From the NCBI RefSeq assembly GCF_009363435.1, contig NZ_CP045354.1, positions 2,942,501-3,006,500 of the forward strand: a stretch of 64,000 bases of DNA, in the 5' to 3' direction. The position numbers and the translations under genes are program-made. The notes beneath the pieces were generated by a model, which had not been told where the DNA came from, did no database searches, and was given only the letters and a program-made list of their open reading frames with translations. How positions within the stretch are numbered: the first letter of the stretch is position 1; each line of letters opens with the position of its first letter. Source of the stretch: Labrenzia sp. THAF82. Its GTDB lineage: Bacteria > Pseudomonadota > Alphaproteobacteria > Rhizobiales > Stappiaceae. Below, in pieces: positions 43,032-52,797 of this stretch.

Positions 43032-43880
43032 GTGAACTACGCTGAATTCAGTTACGCAAATCCCGAGCACCCGCCACTGAAGCGGTGGACAATCCGTGCC
43101 ATTGAGGGATTGTCGGGACGTCGCAAGCTTGTCGATCTTTATGAAGTGTGGAAGCACACCATGGTCGGCACATCCGACTACATCTGGAGCGATTTGCTCG
43201 GGCTGATCAATCTGGATGTTGCCGTTACGGATGGCGAATGGCCTCCGAAGAACCTTCCCGAAGGTCCTTTGGTCCTGATTGCGAACCATCCCTATGGCAT
43301 TGGTGATGGACTGGCTATTCTGGCGCTTGCAGAACAGCTGGACCGTCCTTTCAAGATCCTGATCAACAATGAGTTGCTGAAGGTTCCTGAAGTCCGTCCG
43401 TTTTCTCTGCCTGTTGATTTTGAAGAGACCAAGCAGGCCTTGAAGACCAACATGCAAACCCGAAAGGAAGCGCTGCGGCTGCTTCAGGAAGGCACGACAA
43501 TCATCGTGTTCCCCGGTGGTGGCGTCGCGACCGCAGCCAAACCGTTCGGTCGTGCAGAAGAGCTGCCCTGGAAAACCTTTACGGCAAAGATGATCCGCTC
43601 ATCGCGGGCGACTGTCCTGCCTCTCTATTTTGAGGGGCAGAATTCCTGGCTGTTTCATCTGGTCAGCAAGTACTCGCTGACCTTGCGCCTGTCATTGCTG
43701 GTGCGTGAATTCAGGCGCATTCTAGGGACGGTGATTACAGCGCGGGCTGGAAATCCAATCTCCTACGAAACCTTGTCGGGTTTCAAGGATCAGAAGGAAG
43801 TCATGGATTTTCTTCAGACCAAGGTGATGGAGATGGGACCTGGCGACAGTTCTGGCAAACTGCTCGGTCGACGCGATTGA
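43032..43880 (+). CDS. Lysophospholipid acyltransferase family protein (PlsC-like)
   Basis: 282 residues, starting at GTG 43032. The acyltransferase motif I is NHPYGIGDG near residue 92 (the conserved NHx4D), followed by TTIIVFPGGGVATA near 155 as the substrate-binding block. It acts in or at the inner membrane to esterify a lysolipid with a fatty acyl chain. The glycerol or lyso-acyl acceptor is not determined; ornithine-lipid or phosphatidic acid synthesis are both possible. Confidence 0.86.
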   Translation: MNYAEFSYANPEHPPLKRWTIRAIEGLSGRRKLVDLYEVWKHTMVGTSDYIWSDLLGLINLDVAVTDGEWPPKNLPEGPLVLIANHPYGIGDGLAILALAEQLDRPFKILINNELLKVPEVRPFSLPVDFEETKQALKTNMQTRKEALRLLQEGTTIIVFPGGGVATAAKPFGRAEELPWKTFTAKMIRSSRATVLPLYFEGQNSWLFHLVSKYSLTLRLSLLVREFRRILGTVITARAGNPISYETLSGFKDQKEVMDFLQTKVMEMGPGDSSGKLLGRRD

Positions 43881-43929
43881 AAATGACGCGACTCGGTTGA
43901 CCGTCCTACAATAATGTCGGCTTTGAAGG

Positions 43930-45021
43930 TCAGTTGTTGATCGTGGCTTGCTGAGATGACAATTCACTCACGGATGTCACCACTTCGACTTCTCGATCTT
44001 CGCCCGGGGTTACTTCAAATGTATGAAGATATGTCCGGCCGTTGTTGCGCGCGAGTGCCTCATATTCACCAGCCGCCAAAACAAAGTCGGGAAAAGCCCC
44101 GGTGGCTTCAACGACGACATCGCCGCCCGGGCTCAATACGGACCAGGTGGTGTTGGCAATTGCTTCACCACCGCGTTCGTTGACGAGCTTCAGTGTAATG
44201 CCCGCGGCCTTGTGGAAGATCGTCGCTTCGGTCAGTTTTCCAGGGAGCACCTGGACATCGGCTCGAACCACAGCATTGACGTCGCCGTACCGGCTTACAA
44301 CATGATACGTGTCGGCATTCAAACGGACAATTGAACCGGGTGTCACATTGCTGACAATGAGGTCTCGCTCACCGCGCTCATCGAATTCCAATCCATAGAC
44401 GTCGAAAGAAACGGGTTTGCCATCAATCGTCTGACCGTCTTTGAGGGTCGCTCCGAATTTGATGCCACCGGCATTCAGCGTCACCATCTTTGACTGGACT
44501 TCCTTGCCAATCATGATCCTGTTGGTGGATTGGGCATAGCCGTAAGCAGTGTGGATGAGGTACGAGCCCGGCTCCAGGCGAAATTCCGCGTCGCCACCCT
44601 TGTGCGTTGCCACAAGTTGCAGCCGTCCATCCGTATTGGTGGTCTCGGAATAAATGCGCCAGATCAGCCCATCATAGAGCGGCTTTGCGTCAGCGGTCAG
44701 CTTTGCCATCAGGTAAAGTGCGCCTTCCTGAAGACCGCTTGCGACGTCTGTCGCTGAAGATCTTGTCGGGGCATATGGGCTTGGAAGCAGTACGTCTGAA
44801 AACAGTGGCTCAGGTTCGCGGTCGAGCAGATTGATGATCGGGTTTTCAACGGGAGCGTTGGGGTCCGGCTTCTTGGCCGGGGGCATGGGAGCTTCCAAGG
44901 TCTGCGCAAAAGCGGTGCTGCTCACAAACAGGAGCGCCATGCAAACAAGCAGTGCTTGCGCTGCCGCTGCTACAGGTTTGTTCAAACCGTACCCGCCTGA
45001 GACAATAGGTGTTTTTAACAT
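43930..45021 (-). CDS. Exported protein with repeated beta-rich domains, function unknown
   Basis: 363 residues. The N-terminus has a signal peptide (ALLVCMALLFVSSTAFAQT, cleavage near AFAQ) preceded by about 20 residues. A Pro-rich linker (PMPPAKKPDPNAP) follows, then about 290 residues of repeated Ig/carboxypeptidase-regulatory-like segments: RLEPGSYLIHTAYGYAQSTN, IVRLNADTYHVVSRYGDVNA and FVLAAGEYEALARNNGRTYL are parallel blocks. I do not recognise a named family. Probably periplasmic. It converges with the acyltransferase. Confidence 0.75.
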   Translation of the reverse strand: MLKTPIVSGGYGLNKPVAAAAQALLVCMALLFVSSTAFAQTLEAPMPPAKKPDPNAPVENPIINLLDREPEPLFSDVLLPSPYAPTRSSATDVASGLQEGALYLMAKLTADAKPLYDGLIWRIYSETTNTDGRLQLVATHKGGDAEFRLEPGSYLIHTAYGYAQSTNRIMIGKEVQSKMVTLNAGGIKFGATLKDGQTIDGKPVSFDVYGLEFDERGERDLIVSNVTPGSIVRLNADTYHVVSRYGDVNAVVRADVQVLPGKLTEATIFHKAAGITLKLVNERGGEAIANTTWSVLSPGGDVVVEATGAFPDFVLAAGEYEALARNNGRTYLHTFEVTPGEDREVEVVTSVSELSSQQATINN

Positions 45022-45336
45022 GCCCGTTTCATTATCTTTTTGACTCGACGTGTTTTACCAGTCTTTTGCATTTAATTCCAATCGCGGTTGTCGGTCGGGA
45101 TCAGAGCTTCCGCGCTTCAGACGATATTTGTCGAAGCAAAGGAGATCGGTCGGTTTCATTGCCCCAACAGCGCCGGCAAAAAACACCAAATTTTTATTCA
45201 ACAACCCGGATTGAATTTCGGTCCCTAATGGGACTTAAATTCGGGCGAATTCAAGACGTTTCAGATAGAAGTTGACTTTTGCGGCTAATCAATTAGTTGA
45301 TAGTTGCAAATGAAACTATCTCAACAGGATAAGTTC
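45022..45336. other. Intergenic region with a paired inverted repeat
   Basis: 315 bp between the exported protein gene (minus) and the nitroreductase (plus). It contains the two-part hairpin at 45213-45242 and must carry the promoters of both genes. No frame with a ribosome site and sensible product is seen. Confidence 0.5.
45213..45242. promoter_or_regulatory. Compound inverted repeat upstream of the nitroreductase
   Basis: Outer arms GAATTT (45213-45218) and AAATTC (45237-45242), inner arms GTCCC (45221-45225) and GGGAC (45230-45234), centre TAAT. The 30-bp symmetric element lies about 95 bp before the nitroreductase start. It could be an operator or a leader hairpin. Confidence 0.4.
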
Positions 45337-45933
45337 ATGCCCAATCAAGACACAAGGTCGCCGGAAACACTCTCGTTTCTGCGGCAAAGACGGTCTCACC
45401 CTTCTGTCACGATGTCTTCTCCCGGACCAGACGATGACCAGATCCGGGACATTTTGACAATCGCCGCTCGCGTTCCGGATCACGGCAAACTGAGCCCATG
45501 GCGCTTCGTGCTTTACCCGAGCGAGCAGAGTGAAACAATCGGAGCCTGGCTGGCTGCTCGCTGTGAGAGCCTGAACGGACCACTTGATGACGAACAGCGC
45601 CAGAAAGAACTGACACGGTTCCAAAGAGCACCGCGCGTCATCGGCGTTGTCAGCACTGCGGCCGAGCATCCCAAGATACCCATTTGGGAGCAGCAACTTT
45701 CGGCTGGTGCTGTGTGCATGAACCTTGTCACGGCTGCCGCCGCATCAGGATATGTTTCGCAATGGCTGACTGAATGGTTTGCCTTTGACGAAGAGGCAAG
45801 CCGGTATTTGGGTGCCGGTGAAAATGAGCGTTTTGCCGGCTTCGTGCACATCGGTACGGCGACGCAGCCTCCTGTTGAGCGTCAGCGCCCCGACCTTTCA
45901 CAACTGATCTCCAACTGGACACAAGCTGACTGA
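45337..45933 (+). CDS. Nitroreductase family protein (YdjA-like)
   Basis: FMN-dependent NAD(P)H oxidoreductase of about 198 residues. Visible blocks are FLRQRRSHPSVTMSSPG, ILTIAARVPDHGKLSPWRFV (flavin site) and GAVCMNLVTAAAASGYVSQW. ATG 45337 (MPNQDTRSPETLS) follows acagga; an earlier in-frame ATG lies 33 bp upstream. It is followed after 4 bp by a flavin reductase-like gene, so the two form an operon. Substrate unknown. Confidence 0.88.
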   Translation: MPNQDTRSPETLSFLRQRRSHPSVTMSSPGPDDDQIRDILTIAARVPDHGKLSPWRFVLYPSEQSETIGAWLAARCESLNGPLDDEQRQKELTRFQRAPRVIGVVSTAAEHPKIPIWEQQLSAGAVCMNLVTAAAASGYVSQWLTEWFAFDEEASRYLGAGENERFAGFVHIGTATQPPVERQRPDLSQLISNWTQAD

Positions 45934-45937
45934 ACAC

Positions 45938-46540
45938 ATGTATTACGACACTGAGAAAAACGATCACGGCCTGCCACACAATCCATTCAAGGCAATTGTT
46001 GCCCCCCGGCCGATTGGCTGGATTTCATCACAAGACAGCGATGGCCGGACCAATCTGGCACCTTACAGCTTCTTCAATTGTGTATGTGACCGGCCACCTA
46101 TCGTCTTGTTTTCGTCATCGGGCTACAAGGACAGCGTCGCAAACGTCGATAGCACCGGTGAGTTCGTCTGCAACATGGCGAGCTGGGACCTGAAGGACGA
46201 AATGAACCTGTCCTCGGCGGCTGTTCCGCACGAGACTTCGGAATTCGATCTGACCGGCCTTGAAATGGCGCCTTCACGTCTGGTCCGACCGCCTAGAGTG
46301 GCCAAAGCGGTAACCGCGCTGGAATGCAAGCACCTGCAGACACTGCAGATGAAGGGACTTGATGGCAAGGAGGCCGACAGCTGGGTGGTTTTTGGTCAGG
46401 TCGTTGGTGTTCATATCGACGACAACATCATTGTTGACGGGCGGGTTGATGTGACGCGTTACAAGCCGCTTTCGCGGCTCGGCTATATGGACTACGCGGT
46501 CATAGAACAGGTTTTTGAGATGGGCCGTCCCAAGTCCTGA
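45938..46540 (+). CDS. Flavin reductase-like protein (FMN-binding split barrel)
   Basis: 200 residues. The N-terminal half has the split-barrel pattern FKAIVAPRPIGWISSQDSDG, APYSFFNCVCDRPPIVLFSS and DSTGEFVCNMASWDL. Members supply reduced flavin to monooxygenases or act as small flavoproteins. It is the second gene after the nitroreductase and ends in a clear terminator. Confidence 0.9.
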   Translation: MYYDTEKNDHGLPHNPFKAIVAPRPIGWISSQDSDGRTNLAPYSFFNCVCDRPPIVLFSSSGYKDSVANVDSTGEFVCNMASWDLKDEMNLSSAAVPHETSEFDLTGLEMAPSRLVRPPRVAKAVTALECKHLQTLQMKGLDGKEADSWVVFGQVVGVHIDDNIIVDGRVDVTRYKPLSRLGYMDYAVIEQVFEMGRPKS

Positions 46541-46859
46541 CATTTGTGTCTCTTGCTGGGAAATGGCGTCGGCTGCTCCGGCGCCTTTTTCATTTCCGGT
46601 TGCCGACTCATACAAATGGGAGCTATCAGACATTTGGTTGAGTCGAAGACTTGTCGTCGATATCCAAAGAAAATCCGTGGTTTTTGCTGAATTTCCACAT
46701 TTCCGGACGCCATATTCAGCAGAACAGCTCAACTTTTTCAGAAAATGCCGAAGTCGGAAGTCACACAGACACTTGACTGTGACTTGTTAAGGTTTTGTTA
46801 ACCTTTTCGGCGCGAAAGTTAACAAAGTAATAAATCAGTTCCGTCGAGGAGACAGGGTC
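46541..46859. other. Intergenic region before the lytic transglycosylase gene
   Basis: 319 bp. Holds the terminator above, then two palindromes near 46760-46805: GTCACA with TGTGAC (46760-46765, 46778-46783) and AAGGTT with AACCTT (46789-46794, 46800-46805). The latter lies 54-70 bp before the next start and could be a regulator site. Confidence 0.5.
46565..46590 (+). terminator. Rho-independent terminator after the flavin reductase gene
   Basis: GGCGTCGG (46565-46572) pairs with CCGGCGCC (46578-46585) including one G-U pair, followed by five T residues. Bases outside it (GGAAATG and CATTTCC) extend the stem around the T-run. It lies 24 bp after the stop. Confidence 0.85.
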
Positions 46860-48170
46860 ATGCATATTGCTGACACTACCTCGGTCGCGTCTCGGATCGA
46901 GCTTGCGTTTCAGTCTGCGAGTACTTCAACAGGTACGTCATTCGACTATCTGGTAAAGACGGCTGCGAGAGAGTCGTCCTTCAATCCGTCTGCGAAGGCC
47001 AAGACTTCGAGCGCGACAGGTCTGTTTCAGTTCATTGAATCCACCTGGCTGGAAACAATGAAGGAAGCCGGCCCCAAGCACGGGCTGGAAAACTATTCTG
47101 AACATATCAAGCGCTCGAAAAGCGGGAAGTACTACGTTAGCGATGCCAACATGCGCCGTGAAATTCTGGATCTGAGGAAGGATCCGGAAATCTCGTCGAT
47201 GATGGCCGGAGCATTGACGCAGAAGAATTCTGAGTATCTGGAGCGAAAAATCGGCCGGGCACCTACGGACGGTGAACTCTACATGGCGCACTTCCTGGGT
47301 GCGCATGGTGCGAGCAAGCTTATTGATGCAACCAACGCCAATCCGAACACGCGTGCGGATTCGGTCTTTTCCGCTCAGGCCAGAGCCAACAAGCCGATCT
47401 TCTACAATCGAAACGGTACGGCACGGTCGATGCAGGAAGTGTACGAGGTCATCGTATCGAAGCATGATGCCGTGACGATGATTGCAGAGGTGAGTGGGAA
47501 GAAAAACCTGAGAACATCCGGGGCATTGACGCAGGTTGCGACCCTGCCAAATGCGAAGCCTGTCCAAAATCCTTCTCCCTTCGACCCGCAACAAATAGAT
47601 CAGTTGGCCGGAGACCCGGCAGCGGCTTTCGCAATGCGTGGAAAGCCACAATTGACACCTCAGCTTGCTGCGAGTGATCAGGGCATACCATCACTCCCCG
47701 AGAACAATCCGGTGGAGCTTGCAAAGGCGAAGTTGTCGATACCAGAAAGCCTGACAGGTGAAACGAGCCAGTCCTCACCAAGTGCTGTTTTCTTGCAGGA
47801 ACAGGTCGTTGCGGCAGCAGGCACGAGGCAGGCACCACAGGATCCAAAAGAGGCCTCTCTAAACCCGTCAAACGGAGAAGCGGCCAATACACGGGTCTTA
47901 TCGGCCTTCCAGGCTGCCGAGACCTTGAACCCTTTTGAAGCCTTGTTCCGAAACGATGAAGCTTCCAAACAAGCCGGGGTCAATCCAAGATTTGCGTCCG
48001 CATTTGCGGCTGTTGAGGAAGCAGCGCGCTTTAGCGCGTTGTCAGGCACATCGAATCAGGTTGCGGCCCAGGAGCTGGCCTTGGCCGACCAGGGCGGGCC
48101 ACTCGATTTGACCCGTTTTCTGAGGCTTAAGGCCGAAGAAGAACAAAAAGACCTTCTGCCACCGGCGTGA
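46860..48170 (+). CDS. Lytic transglycosylase (SLT) domain protein
   Basis: 436 residues. The SLT domain lies in about residues 20-190; the catalytic glutamate is in LVKTAARESSFNPSAKAKTS and the motif SSATGLFQFIESTWLE follows. The remaining 240 residues are low complexity, rich in Ala, Pro, Gln and Ser, and may tether the enzyme. No signal peptide is visible at ATG 46860, so export may use another route, as in some flagellar or type III-associated transglycosylases. RBS gaggaga precedes the start. Confidence 0.86.
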   Translation: MHIADTTSVASRIELAFQSASTSTGTSFDYLVKTAARESSFNPSAKAKTSSATGLFQFIESTWLETMKEAGPKHGLENYSEHIKRSKSGKYYVSDANMRREILDLRKDPEISSMMAGALTQKNSEYLERKIGRAPTDGELYMAHFLGAHGASKLIDATNANPNTRADSVFSAQARANKPIFYNRNGTARSMQEVYEVIVSKHDAVTMIAEVSGKKNLRTSGALTQVATLPNAKPVQNPSPFDPQQIDQLAGDPAAAFAMRGKPQLTPQLAASDQGIPSLPENNPVELAKAKLSIPESLTGETSQSSPSAVFLQEQVVAAAGTRQAPQDPKEASLNPSNGEAANTRVLSAFQAAETLNPFEALFRNDEASKQAGVNPRFASAFAAVEEAARFSALSGTSNQVAAQELALADQGGPLDLTRFLRLKAEEEQKDLLPPA

Positions 48171-48262
48171 ACGCGCCGGTTATTGTCAAAATTATGGTGA
48201 ACCGATCGTTAAGCCTTTGATGTCAGGATGTATCTGACACTTGGGAAGATTGTTTTACCGCT

Positions 48263-49417
48263 ATGACCGTACACGACATTCTGCAGCTGAACGATGACAA
48301 TGAATGCACCCTGGACATTCAGGCCGCGCAAGAGTTTGCGCAGCGATATCTGGACGCCGAAGAGGGCAGTCAGGAGCGGACCAGCATGGCTGCCGCGCTG
48401 ACCATTTTACTGGATGACCCCAGCCGCTCAGTTCGCAAGGCGATCGCGAACATACTTGCGTCAAGCGAGCATGCACCTGGCCACGTTATTCGCTGCCTGG
48501 CCAGCGATGTCGACGAAGTTGCAATTCCCATATTGAAATCATCTCCAATCCTTTCTGAGGCGGAGCTTGTCGATCTTCTTGCCGAAGGCAGCGATGCCGT
48601 TCAGTGCGCTATCGCGTCGCGGCACGACTTGTCTGCCAGCATCAGCGCAGCAATCTGCGAAGTCGGCAGTGAGCCGGCGTGCCGCTCATTGCTTCAAAAC
48701 GCCAACGCTCATGTTCTTCAATCATCCCTCCTGCGGCTTGCCCAACGTTTTGAAGACCGGCCGGACATTTGCGATCAACTTCTGCGAACCCGCGATCTGC
48801 CTCTGGCGATGCGTTATGAGCTCTTGATGCGTCTTGCGGAGAACCTGGATGATCATCCGATCGTGCTTGAAAGGGTGCCCGAGAACCAACGGCATACCTT
48901 CTTGAGCGACGCAGAAGACAAGGTTGTGCTGCGGCTTGCGCTTGAAGCTGGCGTTGAAGACCTGCCGGAGTTTGTCGAGCATCTGCGCGTGAATGAAAAA
49001 CTGACCACCAGACTTTTGCTACGATCAGTCTGCTGTGGTCGTCTAAGGTTCTTTGCGGCGGCGCTGGCTAATTTGGGGCAGGTTCCCCTGCCAAGGCTGT
49101 GCAAGCTGCTGATGACCGTTCGCCGCTCCGCATTGCAGGCCATGCTTCGCAAGGCTGGACTTCCGCTCAGATCTCACAGTGCGTTCTTGCTGGCCATCGA
49201 CATCGCGCGCAAGGCCGAGGCCGATTTCACCTACGATCTCGCTCTTGATGAAGCGCGGATGCTGACCGAAACACTTCTTGCCGAAATGCAGGACGGATCG
49301 CTCGGCGCTGATGAAGACGTGACGGCATTCCTGCGTCGGTTCGCGATTGATGTGGCGAGGCTCGAAGCAAGGTTGCTGGTCAAGAACAGCGGTTTGGCCA
49401 TCACTGCTGCCGCCTGA
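48263..49417 (+). CDS. DUF2336 domain protein
   Basis: 384 residues, alpha-helical, with HEAT-like repeats: DPSRSVRKAIANILASSEHA, DEVAIPILKSSPILSEAELV and SSLLRLAQRFEDRPDICDQL. It matches the alphaproteobacterial DUF2336 family. No catalytic motif or signal peptide. The role is unknown. It lies 92 bp downstream of the transglycosylase gene and converges with the caspase-like gene. Confidence 0.88.
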   Translation: MTVHDILQLNDDNECTLDIQAAQEFAQRYLDAEEGSQERTSMAAALTILLDDPSRSVRKAIANILASSEHAPGHVIRCLASDVDEVAIPILKSSPILSEAELVDLLAEGSDAVQCAIASRHDLSASISAAICEVGSEPACRSLLQNANAHVLQSSLLRLAQRFEDRPDICDQLLRTRDLPLAMRYELLMRLAENLDDHPIVLERVPENQRHTFLSDAEDKVVLRLALEAGVEDLPEFVEHLRVNEKLTTRLLLRSVCCGRLRFFAAALANLGQVPLPRLCKLLMTVRRSALQAMLRKAGLPLRSHSAFLLAIDIARKAEADFTYDLALDEARMLTETLLAEMQDGSLGADEDVTAFLRRFAIDVARLEARLLVKNSGLAITAAA

Positions 49418-49432
49418 TTCGCCAATTTGTTT

Positions 49433-51184
49433 CTATTGCCAGAAACACTTTCTTGGAAGATTGGCTTGCGAAGTGCAGTGGGCGCTTCGCCCGCATGGAT
49501 GCGTGTAGTAGCGGCTGTCACTTCCTGGTTGTCGCTTAGCACGATAGCGAAATGAATCGGCTGTAGGGTCGTTGGGGCAGCTGCTTGCTGACTTTGCCGG
49601 TTTCACATTTTGCCTTATCGCGGGTTTGTTACCAGCTGGCTCTTTTACAGCAACGCACTTGCCATTCATTAGTTCCTGCGAACGTCCGCACACCAGTGGG
49701 CAAACACGGCCTTTTGACTGAGTTAGTTTTTCCAAAGATTCGGGACTTGGATCCAAAGAGGAAAACTCGAATCCTGCTTCCTTCGTATAGGTCTTAAGTG
49801 CGTTTTTGCTGCGTTTGCCCCAAATTCCGTCTATCTGACCGACAGAGCACCCAAGACGATTCAACTCGGTCTGCATGGCTCTTGCCAATTCTTTGGTGTC
49901 CGTCTGCTTCTCTGAAAACTCGATTTGTGGCGCTTGGGGTGCATTCATTGCCGGAAGGCTTGCAACTTGCTGTGTGCTTTCAATAGGTGCAGCAGGCGAC
50001 AACGGTTCTGCGGGACCTGAACCGGGCGACGGAGTGTTTTGCGCCTTCTCTTGTGAAAGTGCGATGTTCTGTTTCTTAAGCGCGGCGATTTTTAATCTCG
50101 CTAAATGCGCATAGACACCCTCGGGGTACTTACTGAGGTAGCTCTCAAACATCGCTGGTTCGAGGGCATTTTGAATAGATTGCCAATAAGCGACTTCTAT
50201 TGCGTCTTTTTGGTTGTCGTGTGCTCTGATTTCGTTTGCTTTTTGGTCTTTGATTTCTTGAATACGAAGATTTGCGATCTCTGCAAATTGGCCCTCGGGA
50301 TATCGCTTCAGATAAGACTTGAAATACGCAGCGGATTTGCTGTCTTTGATCGAATTCCAAAAGGCCAGTTCAATTTGTGGATCCACTTTGGGTTCATTTG
50401 GAATTTGCGGATCTTGTTGTCTCAAAATGACTTCGCCAGTGAGAGAAGAGTTCTCCCATGGCACCTGTTTGCCGTTTGTTGCGGCCAGCACATCGCGGCG
50501 AACTAGAACGAGTTCACGCGTGATATCAAGCCCGGGCGTGCCAAGATGCTTCAACAACGAACTCGTAAAGGGACTATTGGCGCCACGACCATCCAGTGCA
50601 ACGTTCCCAGGCTGGGTTGCGAAGGAAATCAACGTGCCCACACCAGACCCAATTTTTGCCAAACCTTTGCCGACTGACCCGGATCGTGTGCCCATTGAGC
50701 GAGCAAGGTTTTCCGCAAGAGGGTTATCTCGGCAGGCATCAAGAAAAACTAGGTTTACATTGGCACTACGTTCCATTGCACTCAGGATCAGGTTGGCTGG
50801 CATCGCCTCGAATTCAAGATCAAGATAAGAACCGAGCCGGGCGTCGATTGGCACAAGATAGTTGGAACCGTTCACCTGCAAGCCATGCCCAGCATAAAAA
50901 AACAAAGCTAGATCTGCTCCCTTTAGGTTCTTTACAAAGGAATGAATGGTTGTTCGCATCTCAGTAAGGCTAAGATCAACGCCGGTGGTGACTTCAAAGC
51001 CGAGACTTGAAAGCTTTCTGGTCATGCCATCTGCATCGTTCTTGGGGTTCTGTAGCCGAGGTACGTTCTGATAGTCAGAATTTCCAATAACCAAGGCCAC
51101 ACGCCGCTCAGCGAGAGCGGCTCCAAGGAACAAAACAAAATAAAAAAATATTGTCAGAAAGTGCTTCAAAACCGCCCCTCCCAT
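49433..51184 (-). CDS. Secreted caspase-family (peptidase C14) protein with peptidoglycan-binding domain
   Basis: 583 residues. After a signal peptide (KHFLTIFFYFVLFLGAALA) the caspase-like p20 domain spans about residues 25-250: RVALVIGNSDYQNVPRLQNP, catalytic His in FFYAGHGLQVNG and Cys in LVFLDACRDNPLAE. Next are two related 45-residue repeats (AYFKSYLKRYPEGQFAEIAN and AMFESYLSKYPEGVYAHLAR), a Pro-rich linker, a peptidoglycan-binding domain (ELARAMQTELNRLGCSVGQI to WGKRSKNALKTY) and a Cys-rich tail. The start is uncertain: TTG 51169 has GGAGGGG at the right distance and gives the signal peptide immediately. Base composition looks less GC-rich than neighbours. Confidence 0.88.
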   Translation of the reverse strand: MGGAVLKHFLTIFFYFVLFLGAALAERRVALVIGNSDYQNVPRLQNPKNDADGMTRKLSSLGFEVTTGVDLSLTEMRTTIHSFVKNLKGADLALFFYAGHGLQVNGSNYLVPIDARLGSYLDLEFEAMPANLILSAMERSANVNLVFLDACRDNPLAENLARSMGTRSGSVGKGLAKIGSGVGTLISFATQPGNVALDGRGANSPFTSSLLKHLGTPGLDITRELVLVRRDVLAATNGKQVPWENSSLTGEVILRQQDPQIPNEPKVDPQIELAFWNSIKDSKSAAYFKSYLKRYPEGQFAEIANLRIQEIKDQKANEIRAHDNQKDAIEVAYWQSIQNALEPAMFESYLSKYPEGVYAHLARLKIAALKKQNIALSQEKAQNTPSPGSGPAEPLSPAAPIESTQQVASLPAMNAPQAPQIEFSEKQTDTKELARAMQTELNRLGCSVGQIDGIWGKRSKNALKTYTKEAGFEFSSLDPSPESLEKLTQSKGRVCPLVCGRSQELMNGKCVAVKEPAGNKPAIRQNVKPAKSASSCPNDPTADSFRYRAKRQPGSDSRYYTHPCGRSAHCTSQANLPRKCFWQ

Positions 51185-51240
51185 AGCCTCTGAAGCCTAT
51201 TGGGCGAGCAGAATTGTGTCAAACTAGAGCGTCTCGGTAA

Positions 51241-51789
51241 TCAATCTTCGTCTGTCTTCGGCGGGAAATGTGCGAGATAGGCGTCGGTGACACTTTGAAG
51301 TGTTTCCAGGAGCGCTACGCCGGTCTTGTTGTCAGCGTCTTTAGCGCCTTCCATGACCATTGCCCGGATTGCCTCGACATAACGTCCGGCAAGTTCAGTC
51401 GGCAAGGCGTCAGGCGAGGGGACGTTTTCAATCAGGTGGCAAAAACCGGCGGCAACTTGACCGACGAGCGGAAAGCCGAGGGTCAGGGCTTGGCCCTTGA
51501 TGTTGTGAGCAGCTTGGAAAAGTGGCTCGATGGTATCTTCCGAAAGCCCGTTGGCCTGAACATTGTCCCAGGCGCTGTTCAGCGCCACGGTCTCATTGTC
51601 CATCCATCCGCCAAAGTGAGAGGAAAGACGGTTCAATGCAGCTTCTGCTGCCTTGACCGGGTCAAACTTTTTGGCCTCGCGCGGAGATAGTTCCCGAACC
51701 TTGCTGCGCAGGTCCGTCGGCGGCGACACGATCTCGTAATTCTGGTCTTTGGCGTCTTTGGCCATTGCAGCGTTGATCCTTATCGCCAT
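51241..51789 (-). CDS. Hpt-domain phosphotransfer protein
   Basis: About 182 residues. The phosphoryl-accepting histidine lies in LFQAAHNIKGQALTLGFPLV (HNIKG, near residue 100), within a four-helix Hpt fold; the first 45 residues are without motif. It would relay phosphate between a hybrid kinase and a response regulator, neither of which is nearby. The start is uncertain: ATG 51789 (MAIRINAAMAKDAK), ATG 51825 and ATG 51765 are all in frame. Confidence 0.82.
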   Translation of the reverse strand: MAIRINAAMAKDAKDQNYEIVSPPTDLRSKVRELSPREAKKFDPVKAAEAALNRLSSHFGGWMDNETVALNSAWDNVQANGLSEDTIEPLFQAAHNIKGQALTLGFPLVGQVAAGFCHLIENVPSPDALPTELAGRYVEAIRAMVMEGAKDADNKTGVALLETLQSVTDAYLAHFPPKTDED

Positions 51790-51871
51790 GTCAGCAAAAT
51801 AATACGCGCAAGTATGGGCATTCATACTTAACAGTCGGTTGCCGTTCCGGCGCAATGCAGGAGAATTCCGG

Positions 51872-52684
51872 TCAATAGCGGAACATTTCCGTCAGAATAC
51901 GCTCGTCCCAGCCGTGATCGGAATCGAACATGATCACGCCTTCGGCTTCTGTCGACTCGCACACAGACACATGGGTGACGTGCCGGATTTCGGTATGATC
52001 CGCCGAGGCGCTGACGGGCCTCTTTTTGGGGTCCAGGATCTCGATGTCAACCCGCGCCCGGTTGGGCAAAAGCGCTCCACGCCAGCGGCGCGGTCGAAAG
52101 GCACTGATCGGGGTCAAGGCCAGAAGTTGAGCGGTTATCGGCAGGATCGGCCCGTGTGCGGACAGGTTATAGGCAGTGCTGCCTGCCGGTGTTGCAACCA
52201 GAATGCCGTCGCAGATCAGTTCTTCCAGACGCATTCGACTGTCTACGGAGACCTTCAGGCGAGCTGCCTGAGAAGTCTGCCGGAGCAGGGACACTTCGTT
52301 GATCGCCTGGGCCTTGTGGATCGTGCCATCGTTGGCTGTTGCCGTCATTTCCAGCGGACGGATGGTTGTCACGTCAGCTTTCGAGAGCCGTTCAAGCAGT
52401 TGATCTTCGCGGTATTCATTCATCAGAAAACCGACTGAGCCCCGGTTCATACCGTAGATAGGTTTGCCGCTGCCCATATGCTCGTGCAGCGTTTGCAGCA
52501 TCAGGCCGTCGCCGCCAAGGGCGACTATGACGTCCGCATCTTGCGCCGGTACGCCGCCGTAGCGTGCTGAAAGATCTTCCTGTGCCTGTTGTGCTTCCTC
52601 GGTGTCGCTGGCGACAAAGCCAAGCTTTGCCAATGAAACAGGCTTGTGGCCGGCAGTCTGAGGAGGATGTGAGGAATGGTTCAT
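51872..52684 (-). CDS. nadK: NAD kinase
   Basis: Cytoplasmic enzyme phosphorylating NAD to NADP, 270 residues. The diacylglycerol-kinase-like motif is [20 protein letters not shown] near residue 50, with the catalytic GGDG; the conserved blocks [20 protein letters not shown] and [20 protein letters not shown] follow. Full length. It shares its direction with the downstream Hpt gene, 83 bp apart. Confidence 0.95.
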   Translation of the reverse strand: MNHSSHPPQTAGHKPVSLAKLGFVASDTEEAQQAQEDLSARYGGVPAQDADVIVALGGDGLMLQTLHEHMGSGKPIYGMNRGSVGFLMNEYREDQLLERLSKADVTTIRPLEMTATANDGTIHKAQAINEVSLLRQTSQAARLKVSVDSRMRLEELICDGILVATPAGSTAYNLSAHGPILPITAQLLALTPISAFRPRRWRGALLPNRARVDIEILDPKKRPVSASADHTEIRHVTHVSVCESTEAEGVIMFDSDHGWDERILTEMFRY

Positions 52685-52797
52685 CGGCCCAAAATACTAA
52701 GCGTCAAGGTGGCGTAAACCCGCTTTGCGAAATCGTGTCAGGCGGAAATCGGACTTCACCTTACCCGGCTTTTTCAGAAGCGGTAGCGAAAAATTTC

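Noticed and set aside
49765..49785. tRNA-like T-loop bases (TCGAATCC) near 49770
   Set aside because: No matching acceptor, D or anticodon arms; it lies within the caspase-like gene.
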